Shown here in pieces: positions 1 through 13,300 of a stretch of DNA of 64,000 nt. Under the pieces are notes generated by a model that was given only the letters and a program-made list of their open reading frames with translations, was not told the DNA's origin and did not search any database. Location of the stretch: contig JAOVVO010000150.1 in the NCBI GenBank assembly GCA_028564675.1, forward strand, positions 1 to 64,000, given 5' to 3'. The stretch comes from Onchocerca lupi. Taxonomy: Eukaryota; Nematoda; Chromadorea; Rhabditida; Onchocercidae. The position numbers and the translations under genes are program-made. Numbering within the stretch: position 1 is the first letter of the stretch; every line of letters starts with the position of its first letter.

Positions 1-67
1 ATATATAAATTGATATATATATAAAAAAAAATATATATATATATATAAATTGATACTAAGTTTGTAG
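1..67. other. Intron sequence with (TA)n tract
   Basis: The window opens on an alternating TA run (about 1-50) ending in a tttgtag acceptor directly before the first readable WASHC4 exon. This is the tail of an intron whose start is outside the window. Confidence 0.7.
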
Positions 68-3000
68 AGCTGCTGTCAACAAATATTTGAGAAAAATTTG
101 CATGAAAATCATCAGTTTAGTGAACGAATGAAAGAGATAACAATTGAAATATTCGAAAAGTGGGATCGAATAGCTGGTATGTATTCCTTATTTTCTTTTG
201 ATAATTTTGAAAAATTCCAATTAAATAATTTTGTGAATTTTTTTGAACTATCGACTGAAATTTTGACTTCGTTTCAAAAATTTTGATTTGCCACTTGGGG
301 TCTTTGTTGAAAGTCTTAGACATTTTTAATTTCAAATTCGTACAGAAAATTTCGAAATTTCAAAGCTATTCACTTTTCAACAAAAATTTCAAGTTAACTA
401 TCATAATTTTTCTCCGAATTACATTTTTCATGGCATGTTTCAGTGGATGATATGCAAGATAAGCGACAATTAATGGGGATCGTTGCTCTTGCCTTATGCC
501 ATATGTTCATCTTTCGAACAGTTGATAAGAAAATGATGCGAATCATCTGGAATAGTCATAAAAAAGTGTGTAAGAGAAAATACATTATGAAACTATTGTG
601 TACGTACTGATTGATTTAAATATGTCTTAAATAGATGTGGAATGTATTCCACAATATTTCTCACTCCTAATTCATAATTAAATCTGCAATTAGATCAAGT
701 GAAATAATTGGAGTATCAGACAGTTATTTTTCTGGAAATCGTTTGTGTAGACATTCAGAAAATACACTGTATGAATAAATTGTCCTGCTATTCGGATGAT
801 TTCATTGTTTAAATTTTATTCCTTTTTATCTTATTTTCTGTTGAAAATTGGCCATTAAGCTTGTCGTGATGGATTTCTTCATTCTTGCAATGGATATTAA
901 AAATAAGTTGATTTTTTAAAGGTATCAAATCATTCTGTGAAAATGTATTTCTGGCCAAATATCACATATCCACTGTATTTCATTTTTGAATTTATTTTAG
1001 CTCGCAGTGTTCCATCTCTATGGTTATGTGGTGTGGTCTCCATGTGAATTTATGTTGGAAAATTTGATTGAAATAGATCGTGTGATTGATAAGAAAATGA
1101 TAGCTGCAATGACAGTTGCAAAATCTGCCCAATTCGTTCAAAATATTGAAGCATTGCCGCGAGAAGCAGCTAATGTAGCAAACATTGTATGTGAAATGAA
1201 TTTTATATGCAAAATTTCAGAACTCCAATTTTTTCTTCTTCAGAAGTAATGTAAAGAAAAAAGTGTACTAGCACTACTTCACTCAGTAAGACTAAACTGA
1301 ATTGTTACCGGTTCCTATTATATTCCTTTCGTTTTTTCCTAAATAGTAGATTTTAGGATTTGTTGGAAATAATTTGCTTATGCATGTGTATATATTGGTA
1401 GTTATTCCGAGATATTGATAAATAAATTTATTTAGTATTTCTTGAAATATGTTGCAGCTCTTTATTATGCGAAACTTTGTTAAGCTTCTTTCGGTATTTA
1501 ATGCTTTAAATTATTTTACTGATCGATATTTTTTGGGACTTTTACTCCAAACATTGACGTTGTCTTTCATTGAAAGATTTCTAGATATTCACCATTCTTT
1601 AGATAAGTTATATAATTTTTCTTGTTCGAAATGAGAAAGAAATTCTGCTTTGATTTACTAAGTTTTAAAAATATTCGGATGAAAAAGTAAGACATTTTTG
1701 TCTATAAAAATCCAAAATAGATCTAAATAGTTTTCTCTTTGATTCAAAATAATTCATATTTTCATATTGCAGTTAAATGAATGGAAATGCGGTATGAACG
1801 AAACGTTAAAAGAGACGCCTGAGCGAATGTCGAAGGATCTTTTGTCCTTACGAATCTCACTTTTTTTGCGAGTAAAATTCTTTTATTTCTTTTCTAATTT
1901 TTTTTCTTAAAATGAAAGAAATCCTCGTTTTTGATCCTGCGACTACTGATCCGATTCACGGTGTGAGCTGCCATATGCTAAATTATTCTATGACTAACTC
2001 AAGTGGATAACTTTTGAAAGTAAAGAGAAAAACAACGGAAAAAATTAAGAAAAACTGAAGAACTTATTTGTAACCTCTGTGCAATACATTGGCTTCCATA
2101 GATTTTGATCAATACATATATTTTGTATTAAAACATACAGTAGATGAAGTCTAAATAATAATAAAAAAAGAAATAAAATATAATCATATCCAAACAGTAA
2201 ATATCAAGAAAACAGTAATTTGTAAAATTATAGAATTCTGCTATGTACATTCAAAAATCATTTTGAAATGAAAACAGTGAATAATGATAAAGATTTTTCA
2301 GGGTATTCGCTATGCGAATTCATTGTGTTGCCTTTTAAAAACTTTGATGAGTAGATTGGTGATAGAACAGAAAGCTATGTCTCGTAGTTCTGCTTCAGCT
2401 GCTTTTCGTTTAATTGAAGCAATTAAAGTATGATTTTAATTTTTAGACGTGAAACTATATCGAATAATTCTAGGAAAGATTAATATTTTTTACATAGGGT
2501 ATAATTTGAAGTGTAATTTTAGTTCTGTTTGGTATAGGTTGGTTATCACAAGCTTTGGGTGATTCACTATTTTTATTTCACATTTCAATACATTGTAACA
2601 AAGTTTTGGATTTTTGATAGATTCTTTTCATATTGATTATTGATAATGAATGTGTAAGCAATAAGATAGAGAAAAAAATAGATTTTTTAAAAAATCCAAA
2701 ATAATATTCTCCGTTGGTGCTTTCAACTGTTGTTCTTTTTCTGCATTTTTAATTTTTTTAATTCTATTATTTTTTCTCTGTCTTAGTTTGATGAAATAAC
2801 TTAAATATTATTTGTTGAATTAAAAAATAAAATATGTAAAAAAAGTGCCTAAGCGAAATCGCACGTTGTTTTCTTGCTAGTTTTTGCATATATTCAAAAA
2901 ATAATTTGTATGATTTATGTGCTCATTTACAGGAAATGGAGAGGATATTTTGGAAATGGTGGTATGATATTTTAGAAAGTTGTCAAGAAGCAGCCCAGTA

Positions 3001-3390
3001 TTGTAGTGCTAAGCTTATTCATCTAATCAGTATAGTACACCAGGCAACTCGAAGCGAGTCGGATCTTTCCTACCGTACTGTTGATACACTTTCTGCATTA
3101 ACAGTCGCTAAAAATGCTCTTTCGGGTTCAAGTAAGTGTCTTTTTTTTCTTTTGATTTTAGAAGCGAAATTAGATTTTTGTGCAATCTTACTATATTTTA
3201 TAATTTAAACCAGCAGAGATTGAGATTTCAAGAGGTAAGATTGTCTTCCTGTAAAATTAGCTCACTTTTTCAGAAGTATTAATTTTAATGTTTAAACTAA
3301 TTTTTGATATTTCAGTTTCACGGACTAATTTGATTGTTGCGGGCATAGCGTTGGAGATGGCTTGTTGTACGGTAAGTGTTTTTCTTTTTC

Positions 3391-3436
<46 letters not shown>

Positions 3437-3820
3437 CATTCTGATTCATTTCTCATGTACTTTTTATCTCATTTTTACTTTACAAGCAAATTGCGTACTT
3501 TTTATTAAGTTTATAATATTTAATGTTCAATGACAATTCGTAGAAGTGATATTTTTGTTCCTTTCTTATAAAATTATTTTAAAAAACATTTTGCTTCGCT
3601 GAGAATTTTCAAAATTATTTATTATTTTATAGAAAATATTTCGTGGCAATGATGCCGAAAAGATAGACGAACTACTTATACGTCTGGAAACTCTTTCATC
3701 ACTAGGAAATATTGTTTTTCGTACTTGTAATTGTTCATTTTTATTTTGGCATCGGTCGTTCATCGCTGCATATTTTAATGCAGTTATTGAGGATAGCAGT
3801 TCACGGCCTGAGGTTTGCTT

Positions 3821-3860
<40 letters not shown>

Positions 3861-6800
3861 TCAAGATACTATATTTTATAGTATTAGATTAAATATTATC
3901 GTCTGTGATTAGATCTGACGATTGAATAATGCTTTTGAACTTGCCATCCATCAAGAGGAGTAATTTCAGATGTAATTCTAAGACTTTCTGTTTATGCTAC
4001 CATTTTTAATTCAAATATTTAAAATTTTTTTTTTTTTAAATTCTGTCATGAAATTTAATTTTTTCTGCAGCTTTTCTTCGATGCAATAAATGATATAGAA
4101 ACAATATTGGGTTCAGATGAAAGCGAACTGGATACAAGAGTCAAGGAATCGATACGAGATGAATTATATGAGTTATATGAAAAAGTTGGAATTTGGATTT
4201 GGAAGTTGCGAATTACATAAATTTCTAAACATGGAAAAATATGTCATCTTTCTAATTGACTCACTGTTTTGAACTATTCTTTGAATTAATATCTAGAAAG
4301 ATGTTTCTTGCTTAAGTTCTTTTGCTAGTAGGGTTTTCTATAACGAAAATCTCAATTTTTCTGAGCTTAATAACTATATTTTCAAATCACAATTTATTAG
4401 TCAGAGGATAACAGTAGTTTATTCCTGTTTTTTCTCCTATTTTTCCTCTTTTTTTTTCAATTTTTCAAAGCATTGTCATGTTTGAGAATTTAAATTTCGA
4501 AATATTATTATGTCTGAAAATTTAAATTTATTAGAACCTTCCTGTCATATTCACTCAAAATCACTTCACGAAAAAATTTACATTTTACTTTAGTTCTATT
4601 TGTAGGCACGTAACATCTCAGATATAATCAAAATGTTTTTAGTTGTATCTGAAAAATTTATGCGAAGCTGTAGAAACAGATTTACGATTGGCTGTTCATT
4701 CGCACCTTCAACTGGATGATCGAAGACCAAAAGATCCGATGCATGATACAAATATGCGTTTAATAAATTTATTGCGAATGCCCGCAGTGCAAATATTTGA
4801 TCGACTGATTGATGTTAAGAGTAAGTGCTCTTTTTTGTGCAGAAACACTAAAACTGTGAGAATTACTGGTTAAAAAAGAAGTGATTTAATAAATTCAGAA
4901 AAAAATAAGAATAGAAGTGATAATCGCAAGAAAAAAATAAGAATGAAAGTGATAGTCGCAAAGACACGATAGCGAAAAAGATCGAGTAGCAAATTTGTTT
5001 GTAAAATATTTAACAAAATTGATCTCTCTTTTTTTTTTTTTTTTCGATTTATCGAAATTTTAGGGTATGTTGAAAAATATTTGGAAAGTACATTCTACAA
5101 CTTGACCGCGGTTGCTTTGCATGATTCGCACACCTATATAACGATGAGCTTATTGGCCAAGCAAAAATATGATTTAATCTTATGTCAGAGTCGTCTACCG
5201 TTTCAAAAACTTAATCAAGGTCCAGATGTGTTATTTGTTGCCCGAAATATCGAGTCATTTGTGGAAAGTTATGACTATAATTTAAATGAACAGGTACATA
5301 ATTCCAAATATTTTCGAAAATTTTTTAATAGATTTCAGTTCATAAATTCTAAACTAGACATCTCACATGTCATTTGCATCATAATTTTTTCTATCCGTTG
5401 GACAGAGTGGATGCGTTGCGCTAAAACATATGGCAGATTGCTGATCACAGATTACGCATTGTAAATGCGTATTTATAGTAATAATCCAGTTAAAGTTAAT
5501 CCAATTAACTTTATTGGAACTTAAAATATTGAAAATGAATTATAATTCAGCCCGAAGATTGATTAAAATTCTTTGTATCAGTCATAACATGTAGTACTTT
5601 TCAGGTCTAACAATCTAATTTATTCCCATATCTTCAATTTTGATTGATGTAGTAAATCGATTTAAAATAATCCAAAGAAAACATATATTTTATTTTTTGA
5701 TAATTTGCAACAAATGTTATATTAGAAGTATTTTATTATTGGTCATTCATTCTAGCATATTTTCTTTTTTTATGGAAGTTAGAAGATTGTTTAATTTTAG
5801 TTCTTCATCGAAAAAGATAGTAAAAGCAAGCAATTAACAATATTAACCGTAGAACATGTTGCTAACTCGATACGGACGCATGGTATGGGTATCATGCATA
5901 CTACGGTATGATTAAATTCAATAATTTTCTCCAGTTCCTCTGATAAGAAAATTTTTTTTTGTTCCAATTTTTTTTTCGATAAGAGTAGGAACAATGAGAA
6001 AAGGAAGTTTATTCATAAACTGATTGATGAGGTATTTAATGGTTACCTTTTATGAATCAAAATAAATTCCTTCTTCACAATTTTTAAAATTCTTTTCTAT
6101 CAAATTTTCGCTGACTTTGAGAGCTTTCACAAGATAATATCATGGTGCGTAATGTTTTCCTGCTCTAAAAAAGAAGTAGGCAGTCAAGGAGGTAATTAAT
6201 CTAAAATGACGAATAGTGAGGAAATATTCTAACATAGTAGTTTTGCTGATCCGGAGTACATTGCAGATCAATCATGCTTATCAATTTCTCAAAAAGAAAT
6301 TCTACATTTTTTCCCAACTCTTATACGATGAACGTATTAGGAATCATTTGATCAAGGATGAACGATATTTTCGTGAGAATGTTGAAAAACTCGGAAAAAT
6401 GGTTAATCTACAAATATATATAAATAAACTTTTCTTAGTCTTTTTGTTTCGTACATGGAAATGTTTTTTTTTTTCGACTTGTAAGTAAAAGCTAGAAATT
6501 TGGCAAAGAAAAGTGAAATGAGAGATGCAAAAAAAGCCTATTAGAATTATTTATTTTAGTCATAGTTTAATGGTCTTCAAATTTTCAGTTTGTAACCATC
6601 GATTTTTCCCATATCTCTGAAAACTCAAAAGTCAACAATTAGATATGCAAAAATTCTAGTTTAAAACCAATTATCTTAAAACGAATTTTTTTACTATACT
6701 AAAAAGCTAATTTCCAGCTCATGCATAAACATATTATGAATGCAGATCAAATATAATCATTTTACAATATATATACCTGCATTTTTGAATAAATATTTTT

Positions 6801-8069
6801 AAATTTCCGAGAAATTCAGAATATTTTTGCCTAATATACTTCAACGATTAAAATTTTTCCTTTTTTGATTTTTTTCAGATTCCCATTTAATTGTCCAATA
6901 TTTAGCTAAAAATAAGCTTGCATAAAATATTTCCTATCACATTTCAGTATCCAATAAGTCGAGCACAAGGTTTCAGCGCTGCAATTCGACTTCTTGGTGT
7001 TGCGGATGATTTATATTTGGATAAATTGCGTATTCTGATCACTGAAATCGGAAATGTTATGGGTTACGTAAGACTCGTTAGGTCAATGGCCAATTTTTTT
7101 ATTACGCTTTTTTCCTTATTCAATCAACGACTTAATTGATAGAAAGATCTAAATAGTTGGTTAAGTAGTATTATTAGTGGTTTTTAGTAAGCTTACGACA
7201 AAAAACTGATATTTCTGGCAGTTTCTTTCTAAATGTGTTCTTCAGTTGGAGAGAAAACTTCATGATTGACTTCGAATTGCTGATTGATAACATTCATATG
7301 TTTCAGTATAAAAGTTTCAAATATAAATATCAATTATTCTTGTGCCATCAAATAAGTTTTTGCATCTTACATAACTTTTGAATTTTAGAAATTCTCGATT
7401 GAAAATTTTTGGATGGGAAAAAACATTAGCTGATAATTAACTTTAAAAGAAAAATTGGAGAACTTACGTCACTACTTTCTGTCTTCGCAATAAATATTTA
7501 GATAATCACATTTAAATATTCATTTTAATGAATTATTCTTGATTCGAACATTCGTTTTAAGGTCAGAATTTTGAATCTTATGGGTGTTCTTATCTCAGAT
7601 TATTTCTTATCGGGATCATCTGAAAAGAGATCGGCCGAAAAATCCATAGTATGAATTTCAAATATTTTCCGGTTTTTAAAAAAGTTTCAAATTATTTAAC
7701 ACTGCAGATCAGGTGGTGTTGAAGCGAGTATACAATCCTTGGGATTTCTTCCCAATCTGGATGACATTCCATCTTTTGAATCGCTTGCAGTCAGTGTAAA
7801 TCTATCATCAGAAAGTATCGACGCTGCTAAAGTACTGGATAATGTTTTCGATATGGCAAAGAAAAATATTAATCAATCGGACAACTATTTACAGGTTCGT
7901 AACCAGAATTTTATTTATGTATTATATGATATATCATTACCTAAAAGTCCTCATAATTCGTTCTTAAATTTCTATGTATATATATATTACATTGAGCTGA
8001 AAGCAGAAACAAATTTTTAAACAAAACAAGCAAAATATATAAAAGATTCATTTCCGACTTTCTTTTTTT

Positions 8070-8100
<31 letters not shown>

Positions 8101-9237
8101 GATGGGTGAATGGATATAAATTTCAGATTCTTGTAGAAGCATTTGCACCAGAATTACGCATGAATACTAAATATGAGCATTTAAATTCCTTTTATATGAT
8201 TATACCACCGCTGACGATCAATTATGTAGATCGAATGCTATCTTGCAAGGGAAAATTGGGACGACGAGCGAAACAAAACAATACTTTCACTGATGATGGC
8301 TTTATTCTTGGTATAATAAAGAGGAGTTGCTAGAAAGTCAATCACAAAATTAATGAAGCAACAGAAATTTAGAAAAAAAAAAACTTTTTTTCTGTTTTAT
8401 TGCTCAGAAAAAAATCAAATAAAAATTTTTAAAAACTTTAAGTTCGAGAAATTTCATGTTTAGTATGCGCAAGTTCCCAAAATTCTGGAGATTTCGAAAT
8501 TTCCAAATTCTTAGAACGAGTAAGAAAGAATTTCGAAAATTTAAAAAATTTTTAGGTATAGCATTTATCTTGGTTCTATTGGATCAATACACCTATTTCT
8601 TGGCTTTGAACTGGTTCCAGTCGGTAGCTCGCGAATGTGAAAAAGAAATTGCTAATGCTTCATTTGGTTCTAAAAGTTCATCCAGTAAAATTACTTCAGA
8701 TCCATCTGTAGCAATCCGTCTGGCAAAGCTTGACCAATACCAAAAAGTTAGACTTTAATTTTTTCTGTGAACCATGTACGTTTGTTTTAAGCGTGTTTGG
8801 GTTTCTAAAATTCGAATTTTGCTTGAAAAATTGAACCTGGGCTTCAATTCGAATTTAAATTTATTGTTTGAATTGTCATAGCTTTTTCTTTTTTCTTTCT
8901 TTTTTTTTTTTTTTTTTTTTTTAAGAAAAAGAGAAAAAAAACTAGAAAAGCAAACTTTTCGAAGTTGCTCTCGCTTGATCATTACCTGTCTTGCTAACTT
9001 TACCTCCTACCGTCCTCCAATTTTGTGCCACCGAATTTTATATTTCAGGAATTCCAATTGCTTTCGTACACATTCAGTTCGGCTAAAATATTCTTCAGTT
9101 CAAGTCATGGTAAATTTGTCTGTAATAAGTTTAATAAATTTATCCGTAACAATAAAATGCTTTCGTTGAAAATTGTTAAATTGAATTATAGATTGTCATT
9201 TTTATATCATGTTTCAACTGTAGTAGTAGGCAATTAA
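68..9237 (+). CDS. WASHC4: WASH complex subunit 4 (WASHC4/SWIP), 3' 907 codons; 5' end outside window
   Basis: Subunit of the pentameric WASH complex, which drives Arp2/3 actin assembly on endosomes for cargo sorting. Exons: 68-176, 444-565, 1001-1186, 1773-1871, 2302-2427, 2933-3131, 3316-3371, 3633-3812, 4071-4184, 4643-4820, 5064-5293, 5801-5905, 6267-6401, 6948-7081, 7708-7894, 8127-8310, 8556-8746, 9049-9237. All phases close, giving 907 aa plus stop. The chain aligns with animal SWIP from about residue 265 of roughly 1170 to near its C-terminus, almost without gaps. Diagnostic stretches are IFRTVDKK, TFYNLTAVALHD, YQFLKKKFYIFSQ, GNVMGYVR, NTFTDDGF, LDQYTYF and NWFQSV. No enzymatic motif is expected, since the family is a helical scaffold. 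The last exon matches through SSAKIFF and then becomes basic and unlike the family. A possible donor within it (cat-g|gtaaat, about 9110) leaves room for another C-terminus. The N-terminal quarter must lie before position 68. Confidence 0.93.
4898..4961. repeat. 32-bp tandem duplication in a WASHC4 intron
   Basis: Two adjacent 32-bp copies (4898-4929 and 4930-4961) begin gaaaaaaataagaat and end tcgcaa, with two or three mismatches. They lie between WASHC4 exons and do not touch splice sites. Confidence 0.75.
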
Positions 9238-10315
9238 GACTGGCTATAATATTTGCGTCGTAATATTCACTTTTCAGAATATTAATGTGCAAGCTGTAGA
9301 AAGTTCAATAGAAAAGTTGAAAAATTTTAATAAAAATGATTTCATCAGGGCATTTTTTTACAGATGCAGCAGCTGGGTCTTTGCATATAGCAGAACAACA
9401 GTAATTTGAGCAGAAAATATAGCATGAAAATCGAATTTTCGTTTTATCCTACTGTTTTCATCTTGTTTGGACTTATTTTTTGAGAAATCGCTTTGTTTAG
9501 AATTTCTGGAATCATTTTACTTTCGTCTGGAAAATCATTTTGAATTGATTTTCTTCTTAATTTACTCTTTCTCGAACTACTTTTCCGTCATATATTTTGA
9601 ATCAAAATCTGCATTGCGTTTTGATGTCTGTATATACTAATCTAATGAATTATATTCGTTGTTGCTCTTTCTCGAAACTTCTCTAAAAAAAAAATTGGAT
9701 TTCGAATCTCCATCAAAATTGGAATAATAAAAGATATTTTGCCACATTTGGCAATTCATCCGCTAAGCATTGATGGACGAACTCTCCTAAAACGATCACT
9801 GCGACATGGGATATTGAATTTGCACAGTGGATTTGCCGAGGTAGCAATTTTGGATTTGGCGACGTGGAATTGCCACATCTTGTGCTCTGGAAGATGGTGA
9901 TGCGAGATTAGGTGTTGCACGTGCATCTCCGAGCGCTTATCACGAGTTGGCGCATGTGGTGTAACGTACGTCACGTGCTGTGAATTGTTTTGCACCATGT
10001 ATTGATGATTCAACGCTAGCTTGTGTGTATCAGAATAGAATCGAATTGTCGGTTCAGTGATTGACACTTGATTCCGAGTGTCTGACTTATGGACATGCCA
10101 TCTTGGCATCATGGCGCTAGATTAAATTAAATTTTTTAGCGATTGGCATTTAAATCTATCCTCTGTTTTTACTTTAAAACTTTTTTCTGGTATTATAAAT
10201 TGACATATTTTATGCTGGAATAATTTTACTTCTGAGAAATTTTACGATAAGTTCGTTTGAATTTTTTCCCAGCTTCTACTGCAGTTACAAATGACATGAC
10301 TACCATTTTGTTTTA
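9238..10315. other. Intergenic spacer between WASHC4 and ARFGAP
   Basis: Mostly AT-rich DNA without a supported gene. It contains the GC-rich island listed separately. Both flanking genes point the same way about 1.1 kb apart, which is wide for a nematode operon, so co-transcription is possible but unsupported. Confidence 0.55.
9750..10120. other. GC-rich island of unknown nature
   Basis: By hand count this stretch is roughly 43-55% G+C per 60 bases, against about 30% around it. The - strand holds an open frame of 118 codons (10112 down to 9756) with two leading ATGs and unusually many His codons. The + strand has three shorter open stretches in different frames, for example one containing GIATSCALEDGDARLGVAR and another containing IDDSTLACVYQ. 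I recognise no family. It could be a small single-exon gene, a decayed coding relic on the + strand, or a structured RNA. It is unlikely to be bacterial endosymbiont DNA, which in filariae is AT-rich. Confidence 0.4.
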
Positions 10316-10331
10316 GGAAGAAAAGGAAAAA
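10300..10331 (+). promoter_or_regulatory. Probable spliced-leader acceptor and short 5' UTR of ARFGAP
   Basis: A T-rich tract ending ttttag (AG at 10315-10316) lies 15 bases before the ATG at 10332. Nematode messages often receive a trans-spliced leader at such a site, and this supports the chosen start codon. No spliced-leader RNA evidence is available here. Confidence 0.5.
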
Positions 10332-13300
10332 ATGGATACAATAGAGGAAGCCCCGTCAAAAGCGGATATTGAAACCGTTTTCCGGAAGCTTCGCTCTATA
10401 CCAAGCAATAAAGTATGCTATTTTAGAGAGAACAGTCTTTAGTTTCTTTGCAATTACTGCACGGAAGTTTGTTGGAGAGAAGTACAACGCGATCTTCATT
10501 CTTTACTATTTTGTTTGTTAATGTTTAATTGAAAAAGAGAGAGGACTGAACAAAAATATGTGTAGAATACTAAAAATTTGTTGGAAATAAGAGATCAGTC
10601 ATACTAGCAGTACCGACTGATAACAGTGAAGTGTGGATTTATTATCTTGTAATAAAAGATGAAGACAGATGGAAAAGCATTAAGCAAGAACAACAGTCGG
10701 ACTTGTTCAGATCATTCAGCCAGTCAGTTTTTTTTTAGCAACTCTAGATTCGCAAATTCTAGTTTTTTTTTTTAATGGTTTTTTCATTTTTTTTTATTGT
10801 TTGAAAATACGTAAAGCAATAATCTAGGAATGTTTCGATTGTGGTGCACGTAATCCCACGTGGGCATCAGTAACATACGGTATCTATATATGTATCGATT
10901 GCTCGGCAGTACATCGCAATTTAGGCGTTCATATTAGTTTTGTACGGTCAACTACTCTGGACACTAAATGGACATGGTTACAGTTGCGTGCTATGCAAGT
11001 TGGTGGAAATGCTAAAGCAGTTTGTTTTTATCCCTTAAAAAAAAAAAAAAAAGACATGAAACGAGAATATGAATATTTTGATATAGGGAAATATAGGAAA
11101 TTCGTTTAGATCTATGTAATTCATTATTTCTGATTATTTTTTCTCTTTTCCGCTCTTTTGTTTGAAGATAGCTCTCATAGCATATAAGCATTTAGTATAT
11201 TAGCATATAAGCAACAGTGCATAGAAATATTTTGTTATATGAATAACATTCTGATGAATGAGGTTCTGATTTGGTAATGTAAATGAAATGTCGAAAGTGG
11301 TAACGGAAAAGAGAAGTAATTGAGAGGAGTCAGAAAATCTTTTCTTCAATTTTTTATTTTTGTATTTATAATCTAATTTAATTGATTTCTGAAGATCACT
11401 GTTTTGTTTTGCAACTTTGACGTTGGTAATTTTGCAAATTTCTGTTCAAGATTTCAACCGCAAATTACATCTGACTAAATTAACACTGAAAAACTAATTT
11501 AAAAATGATATCAATAGAAATTCGGATCTTTTCATCTAGTTATTATATAAATAATATGCCAATCTCTTTTATTGTTTTCCTCGCTCCTTTATATCAGACA
11601 TTCGTTTCGCTATAGTTAGAATAATTTGTATTTTCTTACTTAGCAAATGGTAGAATATCTTAACTAGATTATTTTTATAGATTTTTTTATATGGCTATTG
11701 CATTTCATCTTCATGTTTATTTAAATTTTTACGAATATTATTAAAAGATTGATCGAACTTGACATTCTGTATTTTCAGAACAATTTTTTCAAGCAACATG
11801 GATGTAATACAAATGATGCTCAGCAGAAATATAACAGCAGGGCTTCAAATTTATATAAAGTACAAAGTTTTGTGTTTTTCTGTTTAAATATTCGAAAGAT
11901 ATGAATTGCTTTTCATCAAATTTTTTTTTTCTGATAGCTTCTTATTTTTATGTATAAAAGTGATCATTTCTTAAAACTGATGGCTTTCGTTTTCTAACGG
12001 GATTAGATCATTGTGCAGGTTGTCTAAATGTAACTGTGCTCTAAAATCTTCATACTCTTGAAGTTGCTGAAAAAAGATGATAATGCCACAGCTGAATTCT
12101 TCTGAACTGTCTGCTTAGTTAGGTTTTAAAAACGACCAAAAAAAAGGAAGAAAAAGGAAATGCTTTTTTACATTAATGAGTCTGCAGCCGATCGCAAGTG
12201 TGTACAATCGCTGAAAACTATATCATCCATTGATTTTCAGGAAAAATTAAACTCACTAGTAATGAAAGCACAGAAGCAATATGGCACTTCTTTGATAATC
12301 GAAAATAGCGATTTGTTAATCGATGGAGTATCTGAAGAAAAAAATATGAAGGAAGAAGTTGATTTTTTTTCGCAAGATTTTGTTGTTCATCAGAGCAATT
12401 CTTCATCCTCGATAAGTCAAGATGCGTTCATTAACAGTAGCAATGAAACAATATTAGGTGAGCCTAGACTTCTTAATGCTTTCTTAATTTCATTTAATTT
12501 CGACTAAAAATACCAACTATCGAACAAAGATATGTCATCGAGATATAATTATATGTCAAGCGTGATCTTCTAATCGTATCATCTACACATATATTTCTAA
12601 TATTGCATTAAAGTTACTACGGATTTATTATGTTTCCATTATTTGTTTTTAAGTTTAAGATGCATCTGTCCTATCATGCTCATTTTTCTCAACATTTATT
12701 AATTCTTCAACCGGTTAAAGCATCCTGTTAGGTTTTGTTTATTTTACAGCAGATGGATTTGTCAGTTAGTAGTAACAATCTCTTGTGCAGAGTCATCAAA
12801 GTTTACTAATTAGTAACAGCTTGCTTGCAAGAAGTTAAAATCTGTAGTTTTCAGAACCAAGCACTGAAACATTATCATTAAATGATGCACCTCGTGAACA
12901 AAATGTTCCGCTGAAATCAAGCATTACCATTAAAAAATTGCCGGTGAAAAAATCGGGGGTATGTTGCATTTAAACTTGTCTATGTCTCTTTATTTTTTGA
13001 TGATAGATTTTTTTTTTCTCTTCATTTTTTGATGATAGATTTTTTTCCAGTTTTCATTTTATACGTCTGTATAGATTTATAAATACTTTTGAATCTTTTC
13101 ATTATCTTCTTTTCTGGGTAGTACGGATATAAATATATTCTCGTTTTTATAGATTGGTGCTAAGAAAGGGATGGGTGCACATCGCATAACTGCAAATTTC
13201 GGTGAAATTGAACAGAAAGTATCTAATTATGACAAAGAGAAGGAGGCAATGAAAAATTCTACTATAAAAAGTGCCGGAAATGATGGTGTTGATTCTGAGA

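Noticed and set aside
3392..3437. Very long poly-T tract and similar homopolymers elsewhere (3830, 16190, 28610, 34920, 56720)
   Set aside because: Ordinary homopolymers of an AT-rich genome; lengths may also be assembly noise.
5605..5640. Possible WASHC4 exon with SNN- or QSN-like residues
   Set aside because: Every phase meets a stop without a usable donor. The exon 5801-5905 supplies the expected residues (FFIEKDSKSKQL) exactly.
7571..7650. Exon-like segment between WASHC4 exons with a tctcag acceptor
   Set aside because: Inclusion introduces a stop. The flanking exons join in frame and match the family length.
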